Source: Phytohabitans sp036906915 (GTDB lineage: Bacteria; Actinomycetota; Actinomycetes; Mycobacteriales; Micromonosporaceae). Taken from it: DNA of 64,000 nt. The stretch lies in assembly GCF_036906915.1 (NCBI RefSeq), contig NZ_JBAKHX010000018.1:1-64000 (forward strand), written 5' to 3'. The first letter of the stretch is position 1. Each line of letters opens with the position of its first letter. A program made the position numbers and the translations under genes. Of the stretch, positions 17,236 through 26,080 are shown in pieces. The notes beneath the pieces were generated by a model, which made no database searches, had not been told where the DNA came from, and saw only the letters and a program-made list of their open reading frames with translations.

Positions 17236-17906
17236 CCATCCGGGTACTCGTCGTGGAGGACGAACCGCTGATCGCCGAGGCTCACAAGGCGTACGTGGAA
17301 CGGCTGCCCGGATTTACGGTGGCGGGGGTCGTGCATACCGCCCAGGACGCGATGACCGCTCTCCGCAGCGCGCCGGTCGACCTGGTACTGCTCGACCTGA
17401 ACCTGCCAGACCGGCACGGCCTCGACGTGTGCCGGGCGCTGCGCGCGGCGGGCAGCGGCACCGACGTGCTGGCCGTGACCTCGGCGCGCGACCTGGCGAT
17501 GGTGCGGGCGGCGGTGGCGCTGGGGGTGACCCACTACCTGCTGAAGCCGTTCACGTTCGCGGCGTTCCGCGACAAGCTGGAGCGCTACGCCCAGTACCGC
17601 GAACAGGTGCTCGCCGCGGGCGAGGTCGGCGCACAGCACGAGGTCGACCGGGTCTTGGCGACCCTGCGCGGCACGGGCGTCGGCGGGCTGCCCAAGGGTC
17701 TGGACGAGGCGACCCTCGACCGGGTCCTGGCCGCCCTGCGCGACTCCCCCGGCCTGTCAGCGGCCGAGGTGGCCAGCCACACCGGCACCTCCCGCGTAAC
17801 AGCCCGCCGCTACCTGGAACACCTGGCCGAAGCCGGCCGGGTGATCCGCTCCCCCAGGTACGGCACGAGAGGCCGCCCCGAGGTCGAGTACCGCCCACGC
17901 CCATGA
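17232..17906 (+). CDS. CitB/DcuR-family response regulator
   Basis: 224 aa. Receiver domain with acidic pocket VEDEP, phosphorylated Asp55 in LVLLDLNLPD and Lys in YLLKPFTF. The C-terminal half has a helix-turn-helix (GLSAAEVASHTGTSRVTARRYLEHLAEAGRV) as in DcuR/DctR. Overlap of 4 bp with the kinase shows they are a pair. The probable target is the divergent dctA promoter. Confidence 0.93.
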   Translation: MTIRVLVVEDEPLIAEAHKAYVERLPGFTVAGVVHTAQDAMTALRSAPVDLVLLDLNLPDRHGLDVCRALRAAGSGTDVLAVTSARDLAMVRAAVALGVTHYLLKPFTFAAFRDKLERYAQYREQVLAAGEVGAQHEVDRVLATLRGTGVGGLPKGLDEATLDRVLAALRDSPGLSAAEVASHTGTSRVTARRYLEHLAEAGRVIRSPRYGTRGRPEVEYRPRP

Positions 17907-17911
17907 CAGCG

Positions 17912-17945
17912 CCGGAGGCGCCCCCGGTAAAAGGGGCGCCTCCGG
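17912..17945. terminator. Bidirectional terminator
   Basis: Perfect 13-bp arms CCGGAGGCGCCCC and GGGGCGCCTCCGG with an 8-nt loop lie between the convergent regulator and MmpL genes. The stem can act on both strands. Confidence 0.8.
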
Positions 17946-17955
17946 TCCGCCAGGG

Positions 17956-20178
17956 CTACCGGGTGCCGGCGTCGACCAGCTCCACCGACGGCTCGGGCTC
18001 CGGTGGCACCGGGAGATGCCGCTCGGGCCGGCCCTCGACGTGCAGCTCCGGCAGGATCCGCTCGAGCCAGCGCGGCATCCACCAGGTGGCGCGGCCGAGC
18101 AGGTGCATGACCGACGGGACCAGCAGCATCCGTACCACGGTGGCGTCGACCAGGATCGCGGCCGCCATGCCGACGCCGATCACCTTGAGCACGACGTCGG
18201 GGCTGGGCACGAAGGCCGCGAAGACGGCGATCATGATGGCCGCGGCGGCCGTGACCACGCTTCCGGTACCGGCCAGACCTTCGGTGATCGCGCGCCCGTT
18301 GTCGCGGGTGCGATTCCACGCCTCACGCATCCGGCTGACCAGGAACACCTCGTAGTCCATCGACAGTCCGAAGAGGACGGCGAACATCAGCACCGGCACG
18401 AACGCCGGCAACGGCGTCTCGGTGTCGATGCCGATCAGCTGCCCGGCCCAGCCGCCCTGGAGCACGTACGCGACGACGCCGTAGGCGGCGGCGACCGAGA
18501 ACAGGTTCATCGCCGCGGCCTTGATCGCCACGGCCACGCTGCGGAACGAGGCGAGCAGCAGCAGCATCGACAGCAGCACCACGCCGCCGATGAGCAGCGG
18601 CAGGCGCCCGGCGATGTTCTCCGTGCTGTCGATCGACGTGGCCGTGACGCCGCCGACCCGCACCGCCGTACCCGAGTCTCGGGTGGCCGCCGGGATGGTC
18701 TCGTCGCGAAGGCGGTGTACCAGGTCCTCGGTCCGCTCGTCCTGCGGCCCGGTCGCCGGCACGACAGTGAGCACCGCGGTGTCGCCAGCGGGGTTGAGCT
18801 GGGGTGGCGTGACCGCGGCGACGCCCGGCGTCGCCGCGACGGCCGCGCGCAGGCCGTCGAGCGCGGTCGTGTCGCCCGGCCGGGACAGGTCCGCGACCAG
18901 CAGGAGCGGGCCGTTGGCGCCCGGGCCGAAGCCGTCGGCCTGCATGTCGTACGCCTGCCGCGTTGACGTCTCCTCGCGGTTGTTACCCGCGTCCGGGAAC
19001 CCGAAGCGGACGCCGAGGAACGGCGCGGAGAGCGCGAGCAGGATCGCCACACCGACCAGTGCGGTGAGCACCCGGTGCCGCTGCACGAAGCGGCTCCAGC
19101 CGAGCCAGCCGCGGCTCGGCTCGATGTGGCCGCCGACGGCGATCTCGGTGCCGCCGCGCCGGCGAAGCGGCAGGCGCAGCCGGTCGACGTGCCGGCCCAG
19201 GTATCCGAGCAGCGCGGGGAAGAGGGTGATGCTGGCCGCCATGACGACGAGGACACCGATGATCGTGACAACCGCGGCGCCGCGCATGAACGACAGGCCC
19301 ATGGCGAACAGGCCAAGCATGCTGACCACGACCGTGCTGCCGGCGACCATCACCGCACGGCCGGCGGTGTCGAGCGTCGCGACCGTGGCCGCCTCCGGGT
19401 CGAGCCCGGAGGCTCGCCACTCGCGGAACCGGGTGACCATGAGCAGCACGTAGTCGATGCCGATACCGATGCCCATCATGGTCGCGAGCGAGGTGGACCA
19501 GTCGGGCGCGTCGACGAACCGCAGCACCAGGCCGGTGAACGCGCTGCTCACCGCGAGGCCGGCGACGGCGGTGAGGATCGGCAGGCCGGCGGCGACCACC
19601 GAGCCGAACATCAGCAGCAGGATCACCGCCGCCGCGAGGAGCCCGATTCCCTCCGAGCCGATCTCGCCCTGCTCGGCCCTCTGCACAGCCTGCCCGCCGA
19701 GGGCGATCTCGAGACCGGGCCGGTCGGCGTCGGCGATCTCCAGCAGCCGCTCACTGTCGGCGACCGGCATATCGTTGGGATTGGTCACGTCGAGGCGCAG
19801 GTGCGCGACGAGCGTGCGGCCGTCCGGCGAGACGCCGCCCGGCGCGGCGAACGGGTCGTCCACGCTCGCCACATGCGGCACCGTGGCCAGCTCGTCGAGC
19901 AGCGCCCGCACGTCGCCCCGCGCCGCCTCCACGCCGCCCTCGGCGCGGACCACGACGTCGACGACCTCGCCCGACTGGGCCGGGAACCTCTCCTGGAGCA
20001 GCTCCTGCGCGGCCTTGGAGTCGGAGCCGGGCGCGGAGTAGTCGGCGGCGAAGTCGCCTCCGAAGGCCGCCGAGAGGCCGAAAGCGAGCATGAGAGCGGC
20101 CAGCCACAGCAGCACGGTGCGGCCGCGGTTGCGGTAGGAGAGCCGGGCTAGCCGGCCGAGCGGTCCTGCATCGTTCAT
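17956..20178 (-). CDS. MmpL-family RND transporter
   Basis: 740 aa. Two-fold repeated RND membrane protein (12 helices: one, a large extracytoplasmic loop, five; then the same again). MMPL signatures: DWSTSLATMMGIGIGIDYVLLMVTRFREW in the first half and FGLSMDYEVFLVSRMREAWNRT in the second, both with the proton-relay Asp-Tyr pair. Such pumps export lipids or drugs. It is divergent from a TetR gene with a 125-bp shared control region, so substrate-induced derepression is likely. Confidence 0.92.
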   Translation of the reverse strand: MNDAGPLGRLARLSYRNRGRTVLLWLAALMLAFGLSAAFGGDFAADYSAPGSDSKAAQELLQERFPAQSGEVVDVVVRAEGGVEAARGDVRALLDELATVPHVASVDDPFAAPGGVSPDGRTLVAHLRLDVTNPNDMPVADSERLLEIADADRPGLEIALGGQAVQRAEQGEIGSEGIGLLAAAVILLLMFGSVVAAGLPILTAVAGLAVSSAFTGLVLRFVDAPDWSTSLATMMGIGIGIDYVLLMVTRFREWRASGLDPEAATVATLDTAGRAVMVAGSTVVVSMLGLFAMGLSFMRGAAVVTIIGVLVVMAASITLFPALLGYLGRHVDRLRLPLRRRGGTEIAVGGHIEPSRGWLGWSRFVQRHRVLTALVGVAILLALSAPFLGVRFGFPDAGNNREETSTRQAYDMQADGFGPGANGPLLLVADLSRPGDTTALDGLRAAVAATPGVAAVTPPQLNPAGDTAVLTVVPATGPQDERTEDLVHRLRDETIPAATRDSGTAVRVGGVTATSIDSTENIAGRLPLLIGGVVLLSMLLLLASFRSVAVAIKAAAMNLFSVAAAYGVVAYVLQGGWAGQLIGIDTETPLPAFVPVLMFAVLFGLSMDYEVFLVSRMREAWNRTRDNGRAITEGLAGTGSVVTAAAAIMIAVFAAFVPSPDVVLKVIGVGMAAAILVDATVVRMLLVPSVMHLLGRATWWMPRWLERILPELHVEGRPERHLPVPPEPEPSVELVDAGTR

Positions 20179-20189
20179 CGTCGTTCCCC

Positions 20190-20263
20190 ACGTGAAGGAG
20201 CATCAGAAGCGTTACGCTACATAACCAACACGATGACCCATCACTTGTCAAGCTCCTTCACGT
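20190..20263. promoter_or_regulatory. Long-spaced inverted repeat in mmpL/tetR control region
   Basis: ACGTGAAGGAGC (20190-20201) and its exact reverse complement GCTCCTTCACGT (20252-20263) are separated by 50 bp that also holds AGCGTTACGCT-like and GTAACG sequence. Likely operator halves for the divergent TetR, or a DNA loop; inferred. Confidence 0.5.
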
Positions 20264-20303
20264 CTGTAACGATGCTTAACGGAAGGCTTAACCTGGAGGA
20301 AGC

Positions 20304-21038
20304 ATGAGCCCGACCCCGCGGACAGCCCCCCGCCGCGAACGGGCGCGAGCAGCCACGATCGACGAGATCAAGCAGACCGCTCTCGCCCTCATGCGCGAGG
20401 GCGGGCCGGCGGCGGTGCGCTTCACCGACATCGCCCGCGAGATGGACATGACACCGCCCGCGCTCTACCGCTACTTCGCCGATCGCGACGAGCTGATCAG
20501 CGCGCTCATCACCGACGCGTACGAGGCGCTCGGCACCGAAGTCGCGAAGGCCCGTGCCGAGGTGCCGGACGGCGACATCGCCGCCTGGTTCATCGCCGCC
20601 GCCCAGGCGTACCGGCGGTGGGCGCACCGCGAACCGCAGCAGTTCGCGCTGATCCTCGGCCTGCCGCTGCCCGACTACGCCGCGCCGGTGGACGGCAGCA
20701 CCAGCGAGGCGGCCGGACGGGCGATGGCCCAACTCTCCACGCTGTTTGTGGAGGCGCTCCACTCCGGGCAGCTACGCCCACCGCGGCTCCGCGACGTCCA
20801 CCCCGCGGTCGAGCACTGCGCCACGCTGAAGGCGGCGCACACCAAGGTCAGCGTCGGGCCGGAGCTCTTCCAGGCGATGCTGCACGCGTGGGCGTCACTG
20901 CACGGGTTCACGTCGCTGGAGGCCAACGGCCACTTCGAGTGGATGGACCCGGAGGCCCGCGACGCGCTCTTCCTCGGTCAGCTGCGGCTGGCCGCCGAGG
21001 CCGCCGGCCTCCCCACACTGCCGCCCGCCGACCACTAG
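20304..21038 (+). CDS. TetR-family regulator with WHG-type C-terminal domain
   Basis: 244 aa. Helix-turn-helix at about residues 38-65 (FTDIAREMDMTPPALYRYFADRDELISALI). The C-terminal domain with QAMLHAWASLHGFTSLEANGHF belongs to the WHG class. ATG with GGAGG 5-6 nt upstream. Divergent from the MmpL pump, which it most likely represses. Confidence 0.9.
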   Translation: MSPTPRTAPRRERARAATIDEIKQTALALMREGGPAAVRFTDIAREMDMTPPALYRYFADRDELISALITDAYEALGTEVAKARAEVPDGDIAAWFIAAAQAYRRWAHREPQQFALILGLPLPDYAAPVDGSTSEAAGRAMAQLSTLFVEALHSGQLRPPRLRDVHPAVEHCATLKAAHTKVSVGPELFQAMLHAWASLHGFTSLEANGHFEWMDPEARDALFLGQLRLAAEAAGLPTLPPADH

Positions 21039-21041
21039 GGC

Positions 21042-21794
21042 CTAGCCGACGGCGGCCATTACCTCGTCGCTGACGTCGAAGTTCGCGAAGACGTTCTGGA
21101 CGTCGTCGCAGTCTTCGAGCACGTCGATCAGCTTGAAGATCTTGCGGGCGCCTTCCTCGTCGAGCGGCACGCTCACGGAGGGCACGAAGCCGGACTCGGC
21201 CGACTCGTACTCGATGCCGGCGTCCTGGAGCGCGGTGCGCACGGCGATCAGGTCGGACGGGTCGGTGATGACCTCGAACGACTCGCCCAGGTCGTTGACC
21301 TCTTCGGCGCCGGCGTCGAGCACGGCAAGCAACACGTCATCTTCGGAGAGCCCGTCCACCTTCGCCACCAGGATCGTGCCCTTGCGGGAGAACATGTAGG
21401 ACACCGAACCGGCGTCGGCCAGCGAGCCGCCGTTGCGGGTGAGCGCGGTGCGCACCTCGGTGGCGGCGCGGTTGCGGTTGTCGGTGAGGCACTCGATGAG
21501 GATCGCGACGCCGTTCGGCCCGTATCCCTCGTACATGATGGTCTGGTAGTCGGCGCCGCCGGCTTCGAGCCCGGAGCCGCGCTTGACGGCGCGGTCGATG
21601 TTGTCGTTGGGCACCGAGCTCTTCTTGGCCTTCTGGATGGCGTCGAAGAGGGTCGGGTTGCCGGCGGGATCACCGCCGCCCGTGCGCGCGGCCACCTCGA
21701 CGTTCTTGATCAGCCGGGCGAAGAGCTTGCCGCGCTTGGCGTCGATGACTGCTTTCTTGTGCTTGGTTGTCGCCCACTTTGAGTGGCCAGACAT
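21042..21794 (-). CDS. yebC: YebC/PmpR-family regulator or translation factor
   Basis: 250 aa, full length. Begins MSGHSKWATTKHKKAVIDAKRGKLF, the family signature, followed by GGGDPAGNPTLFDAIQKAKKSSVPNDNIDRAVKRGSG and the middle domain YEGYGPNGVAILIECLTDNRNR. Family members act as DNA-binding regulators or help ribosomes through proline stretches. It lies downstream of pdxT, with a 24-bp gap. Confidence 0.95.
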   Translation of the reverse strand: MSGHSKWATTKHKKAVIDAKRGKLFARLIKNVEVAARTGGGDPAGNPTLFDAIQKAKKSSVPNDNIDRAVKRGSGLEAGGADYQTIMYEGYGPNGVAILIECLTDNRNRAATEVRTALTRNGGSLADAGSVSYMFSRKGTILVAKVDGLSEDDVLLAVLDAGAEEVNDLGESFEVITDPSDLIAVRTALQDAGIEYESAESGFVPSVSVPLDEEGARKIFKLIDVLEDCDDVQNVFANFDVSDEVMAAVG

Positions 21795-21818
21795 GACGCC
21801 CCCTATACCAAAGACCGA

Positions 21819-22415
21819 CTACCCGTCCACTGCCGCGCGCGCCATCTCCACGAAGTAGCGGTGGACGCGTAGGTCGCCGGTCAACTCCGGGTGGAAAGCG
21901 GTGGCGAGCAGATTGCCCTGCCGAACCGCGACAATCCTACCGGCGGCCGCACCGTCCGTGACGCGGCCCAGCGCTTCGACGTCCTGACCGAGGCTTTCGA
22001 CCCAGGGAGCCCGGATGAAAACGGCGTGGAACGGCTCCTCGAAGGGCGTCAGGACAACCGCACCCTCGAACGAGTCGACCTGCCGCCCGAACGCGTTCCG
22101 CCGCACGGTCATGTCGATGCCGCCGAAGGACTGCTGGTCGGGGCGCCCGTCGAGCACGCGGTCGGCCAGCATGATCATCCCAGCGCATGAGCCGTACACG
22201 GGCATGCCGCCCGCGATCCGCTTGCGCACCGGTTCGAGCACGCCGAACTCGATGGCGAGCTTGCTCATCGTGGTCGACTCGCCGCCGGGGATGACCAGCG
22301 CGTCGACCGCGTCGAGCTCTGACGGCCGCCGGACGGCGACAGCGGACGCGCCACACGAGGACAGGGCGGCCACGTGCTCTCGAACGTCGCCCTGGAGGGC
22401 GAGGACGCCGATCAC
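21819..22415 (-). CDS. pdxT: Pyridoxal 5'-phosphate synthase glutaminase subunit PdxT
   Basis: 198 aa glutamine amidotransferase that feeds ammonia to PdxS. Seen: VLALQGDVREHVAAL, LVIPGGESTTMSKL, the nucleophile Cys in PVYGSCAGMIMLA, and the catalytic His-Glu pair in TAFHPELTGD. Overlaps pdxS by 4 bp. Confidence 0.96.
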   Translation of the reverse strand: MIGVLALQGDVREHVAALSSCGASAVAVRRPSELDAVDALVIPGGESTTMSKLAIEFGVLEPVRKRIAGGMPVYGSCAGMIMLADRVLDGRPDQQSFGGIDMTVRRNAFGRQVDSFEGAVVLTPFEEPFHAVFIRAPWVESLGQDVEALGRVTDGAAAGRIVAVRQGNLLATAFHPELTGDLRVHRYFVEMARAAVDG

Positions 22416-23323
22416 CAGCCGCGCTCCGCGAGGCGGTGCGGCACCGGAATGTCGTCGACGTTGATGCCGACCATGGCCTCGCCGAGGCCGCGGGACACCT
22501 TCGCGAGCACGTCCGGGTCGTCGAAGAACGTGGTGGCCTTGACGATCGCGGCCGCCCGCTGCGCCGGGTTACCGGCCTTGAAGATGCCCGAGCCCACGAA
22601 CACGCCCTCGGCGCCGAGCTGCATCATCATCGCCGCGTCGGCCGGGGTGGCGATGCCGCCCGCGGTGAAGAGCACGACCGGCAGCTTGCCGGCCTTCGCC
22701 ACCTCGCGGACCAGCTCGTACGGGGCCTGCAACTCCTTGGCCGCCACGTACAGCTCGTCGTCGGGCAGCGAGGTCAGTCGCTTGATCTCCGCCCGGATCT
22801 GCCGCATGTGGGTGGTCGCGTTAGAAACGTCCCCGGTGCCCGCTTCGCCCTTCGACCGGATCATGGCCGCGCCCTCGGTGATCCGGCGCAGCGCCTCTCC
22901 GAGGTTGGTCGCACCGCACACGAACGGCACGGTGAACGCCCACTTGTCGATGTGGTTGGCGTAGTCGGCCGGGGTCAGCACCTCGGACTCGTCGACATAG
23001 TCGACGCCCAGCGCCTGCAGCACCTGGGCCTCCACGAAGTGGCCGATCCGCGCCTTGGCCATGACCGGGATGGAGACCGCGCTGATGATCCCGTCGATCA
23101 TGTCGGGGTCGCTCATCCGGGACACGCCACCCTGGGCACGGATGTCGGCCGGTACCCGCTCCAGGGCCATCACCGCGACGGCGCCGGCGTCTTCGGCGAT
23201 CTTCGCCTGCTCCGGTGTGACCACGTCCATGATCACGCCGCCCTTGAGCATCTCGGCCATGCCGCGCTTGACGCGGGCGGTGCCGGTGACAGGTTCGGTG
23301 GACTGTGCGGAAATCTCGGCCAT
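22412..23323 (-). CDS. pdxS: Pyridoxal 5'-phosphate synthase subunit PdxS
   Basis: 303 aa (beta/alpha)8 lyase that condenses ribose 5-phosphate, glyceraldehyde 3-phosphate and ammonia into PLP. Seen: KRGMAEMLKGGVIMDV, the Schiff-base lysine in PVMAKARIGHFVEAQ, GEAGTGDVSNATTHMRQI and the phosphate site FTAGGIATPADAAMMMQLGAEGVFVGSGIF. Deoxyxylulose-independent PLP route, with pdxT. Confidence 0.97.
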   Translation of the reverse strand: MAEISAQSTEPVTGTARVKRGMAEMLKGGVIMDVVTPEQAKIAEDAGAVAVMALERVPADIRAQGGVSRMSDPDMIDGIISAVSIPVMAKARIGHFVEAQVLQALGVDYVDESEVLTPADYANHIDKWAFTVPFVCGATNLGEALRRITEGAAMIRSKGEAGTGDVSNATTHMRQIRAEIKRLTSLPDDELYVAAKELQAPYELVREVAKAGKLPVVLFTAGGIATPADAAMMMQLGAEGVFVGSGIFKAGNPAQRAAAIVKATTFFDDPDVLAKVSRGLGEAMVGINVDDIPVPHRLAERGW

Positions 23324-23373
23324 AATCCGGATGCTAGCTCCGCCACGAGCGGCTGCCGACGGCCAATCGCACC

Positions 23374-23895
23374 CTAGGTGGCCTGCTCGGCGGCCAGCGG
23401 CGTCACGACGGGAGGAGCAGCGGGCGCGGGCACCGCCAGCAGGATCGGATCATCGATGTCGAAGTAACCCGGTTCCGGGTGCCTCCTCGACATGCGCAAC
23501 AGGCGCACCACCCAGCGCCGCCGCGCGGACAGCGCGTCGCGTACCAGATCGGTGTGCACTTGCCGGGCGACGGCCAGGCGCCGGTTCGCGGCCAGCACCT
23601 CGTCGTCCGGCTCCGTCACGCGCAGCTGGCGCGTGAGGTCGTTCTCGGCCGCCTCGCGCTCCTCCGGACCCGCGTCGAGCGCGATCCGCGCGGCGGCGTA
23701 GAGCTCCAGCGCGCCGCGCGCCTCCGCTACCACCGCGGCCGCCGCGGCGCGCCTCAGCAGGTGCGCGTCAAGGGCCCGCGCCGCGGCCGCCGCCCGCAGG
23801 TGCAGCCTCTCGACCCGGCTGGCCGTCCAGATGAGGTACGCGGACAGCAGCGCCGCCACGGCGATGGCACCCGCAACCCACCACATGCTCGGCAT
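23374..23895 (-). CDS. Single-pass membrane protein of unknown function
   Basis: 173 aa. One N-terminal membrane helix (MWWVAGAIAVAALLSAYLIWTASRV), a long Ala/Arg/Leu-rich region likely to be helical or coiled coil (about residues 25-125), and a Pro/Ala-rich tail. The start at 23895 has GGGAGG 10 nt upstream. It fills the place between pimA and pdxS where mycobacteria, as I recall, carry a NUDIX gene; it shows no NUDIX box. Function not recognised. Confidence 0.8.
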   Translation of the reverse strand: MPSMWWVAGAIAVAALLSAYLIWTASRVERLHLRAAAAARALDAHLLRRAAAAAVVAEARGALELYAAARIALDAGPEEREAAENDLTRQLRVTEPDDEVLAANRRLAVARQVHTDLVRDALSARRRWVVRLLRMSRRHPEPGYFDIDDPILLAVPAPAAPPVVTPLAAEQAT

Positions 23896-23978
23896 AGTAG
23901 AGGGGCCTCCCTTGGTCACTTTCGGGTCCTACCGGGGAGCCGCGGCCGCACATGACGGCGATTGACCTGGATTCCGGT

Positions 23979-25112
23979 TCAAAACTCCTCGTCGATGACC
24001 CTGCCGTCCGTGGCCTCGATCGCGGTCGCGTACACCTCCAGCACGTGCCCGGCCACCACCGGCCAGTCGAACGCGGTGACCACCTCGCGGGCGTGCTCGG
24101 CCAGAGCGGCGCGCTGCGCGGGCGTGTCCAGCAGCTGGCCGACGCACCGCTCCAGGGCCTGCGCGTCGCCGACCGGCACCAGCGCGCCGGCCCGGCCGCC
24201 GTCGAGCACCCGGCGAAACGCGTCGAGGTCGCTGGCCACGATCGGCGTGCCCGCCGCCATCGCCTCGGTCAGGATCATGCCGAACGACTCGCCACCGGTG
24301 TTCGGCGCCACGTACACGTCCACGCTGCGCAGCATGCGGGCCTTGTCCGCCTCGGTGACCTTGCCCAGGTAGAGGACCCGGGCGTGCAGGTCGGCCGGCA
24401 CGTCCTCCAGCAGTTCCTCGCGCTCGCCCGGCCCGGCCACGAGCAGCCGCAGCCCGGGCCGCTGACGGGCCATCGACACGTACGCGCTGCGCAGGTACTC
24501 GAAGCCCTTGCGCGGCTCGGTGAAACGGCCGAGAAAGCCGATCGCCCCGCCCTCGCCCGGCCAGCCCGGCAGCGGCACGGCGCTGGCGTACTTGGCCACC
24601 GCCACCCCGTTCGGGATCTCCACCGCGCCGCCGGCCATGTGCTCGACCTGCACCTTGCGGGCCAGGGCGCTGACCGCGATGCGGGCGGTGATGCGTTCCA
24701 GGACGAGCTGGAGCAGGCCCTGCGCGGCGGCCATGGCGCGAGACCGGGTCATCGCCGTGTGGAACGTCGCCACCACCGGGCCGCGCGCCGACAGCACCGC
24801 CAGCATCGAGAGGCTCAGCACGAACGGCTCGTGCACGTGCAGCACGTCGAACTCGCCCCGGTTGAGCCACCGCCGCACCCGCGCCGTCGACACCGGCCCG
24901 AAGCTGATCCGGGCCACCGATCCGTTGTATGGAAACGGGACCGACCGGCCGGCCGGCACCACGTACGGGGGCAGGGGCGAGTCGTCGTCGGCCGGCGCCA
25001 GCACGCTGACCTCGTGCCCGAGGGCGATCAGGGCCTCGGCGAGATCGATGACATGGTTCTGCACGCCACCGGGGACATCCAGCGAGTACGGGCACACGAT
25101 GCCGACGCGCAC
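23979..25112 (-). CDS. pimA: Phosphatidylinositol mannosyltransferase PimA
   Basis: 377 aa GT4 glycosyltransferase (GT-B fold). Transfers mannose from GDP-mannose to the 2-position of phosphatidylinositol, first step of PIM synthesis at the inner face of the membrane. Seen: MRVGIVCPYSLDVPGGVQNHVIDLAEAL with the glycine-rich GGVQ, HVHEPFVLSLSMLAV, FLGRFTEPRKGFEYL and the donor-binding EX7E region VAPNTGGESFGMILTEAMAAGTPIVAS. GTG start with GGGGAGGGG just upstream. Neighbours patA and pgsA complete the pathway. Confidence 0.94.
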   Translation of the reverse strand: MRVGIVCPYSLDVPGGVQNHVIDLAEALIALGHEVSVLAPADDDSPLPPYVVPAGRSVPFPYNGSVARISFGPVSTARVRRWLNRGEFDVLHVHEPFVLSLSMLAVLSARGPVVATFHTAMTRSRAMAAAQGLLQLVLERITARIAVSALARKVQVEHMAGGAVEIPNGVAVAKYASAVPLPGWPGEGGAIGFLGRFTEPRKGFEYLRSAYVSMARQRPGLRLLVAGPGEREELLEDVPADLHARVLYLGKVTEADKARMLRSVDVYVAPNTGGESFGMILTEAMAAGTPIVASDLDAFRRVLDGGRAGALVPVGDAQALERCVGQLLDTPAQRAALAEHAREVVTAFDWPVVAGHVLEVYATAIEATDGRVIDEEF

Positions 25113-25125
25113 GGACCCCTCCCCC

Positions 25126-26028
25126 TCAGGCCGCTCGGCCTGGCGTGCTCGCCGGTGTGTCGAGCCAGACCCGTTGAAGCATGTGCCAATCTTCCGGGTG
25201 CCGTGCGATGCCCACCGCCAGGCTGTCGGCTATCTGTTGGGTGAACGCCTTCAAGCGCTGGTCGAGCGGACCCTCTGTCGGCGGTGAAAGTGGACCCCGA
25301 AGCTCCCCGCGCGGCCCTTCCGGCTCGTACCACATGTCGACCGTGTACAGCGGCGCGCCGTGCTTGAGCGCCAGCAGTGCGGGGCCGGGTGGCATCCGGG
25401 TGCGCCCGCCGAAGAACGTCACCTCGACGCCGCGGGCGGACAGGTCCCGGTCGGCGAGCAGCGGCACCACGTACCCCTGGTCGAGCCGGTCGCCGAGCAC
25501 GTCGATCGGGGCCCGGTCGCCGCCGGTGGCGGGCACGATCTCCATGCCAAGGCCGCGCCGGAACGCCAGGAACCGCTCGTACACGCTCTCGGGCTTGAGC
25601 CGCTCGGCCACCGTGATGATCGGCCAGCCCTTCGCCGCGACCCAGGCGCCGGCGGCGTCCCAGTTGCCGCCGTGCGGCAATGCCACCACCGCGCCCCGGC
25701 CGGTCGCCACGTCGTCGGCCAGCATGTGGTCGCCGCCCAGGGTGAACCCGCGCAGGTGCTGCTCGCGGGTGCGAGACGGCAAGCGGAACGCCTCCATCCA
25801 GTAGCGGGCGTAGGAGCGCACCGCGCGCCGTAACAGAGCGTCGAACTCGTCTTCCGGCATGTCCGGCCCCACCACGCGGCGCAGGTTGCGCGCCAGCCGC
25901 GTGGTACCCGGACCGCCTCGGCGGGCGGCGAGGTCGGCGCCGGCGCGGAACGCGGCCGCGGCGACCGGCTCCGGAAGCGCCCGCACCACTCGCCACCCGG
26001 CGGCGTACCCGACCTCGGCCAGGTTCAT
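25126..26028 (-). CDS. patA: Phosphatidylinositol mannoside acyltransferase
   Basis: 300 aa LpxL/HtrB-like acyltransferase. It would acylate the 6-position of mannose on PIM. The family block HGGNWDAAGAWV (catalytic H-x4-D) is near residue 128, and the second glutamate region VEVTFFGGRTRMPPGPALLALK is present. 13 bp separates it from pimA. Symbol by position and family, after the mycobacterial enzyme. Confidence 0.88.
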   Translation of the reverse strand: MNLAEVGYAAGWRVVRALPEPVAAAAFRAGADLAARRGGPGTTRLARNLRRVVGPDMPEDEFDALLRRAVRSYARYWMEAFRLPSRTREQHLRGFTLGGDHMLADDVATGRGAVVALPHGGNWDAAGAWVAAKGWPIITVAERLKPESVYERFLAFRRGLGMEIVPATGGDRAPIDVLGDRLDQGYVVPLLADRDLSARGVEVTFFGGRTRMPPGPALLALKHGAPLYTVDMWYEPEGPRGELRGPLSPPTEGPLDQRLKAFTQQIADSLAVGIARHPEDWHMLQRVWLDTPASTPGRAA

Positions 26029-26080
26029 GCGGGGTCCCCGCGGAAGGGTGAGCGAAGCGAGCGCTTTGGTGGGGTGCTCA
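26025..26080 (-). other. Possible 18-codon linker ORF between pgsA and patA
   Basis: An ATG overlapping the pgsA stop (ATGA) opens a frame MSTPPKRSLRSPFRGDPA whose TGA overlaps the patA ATG. It could be a translation-coupling leader or chance. The sequence includes AGCGAAGCGAGCGC, a short gene-boundary motif also hinted at 59299-59330. Confidence 0.3.
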
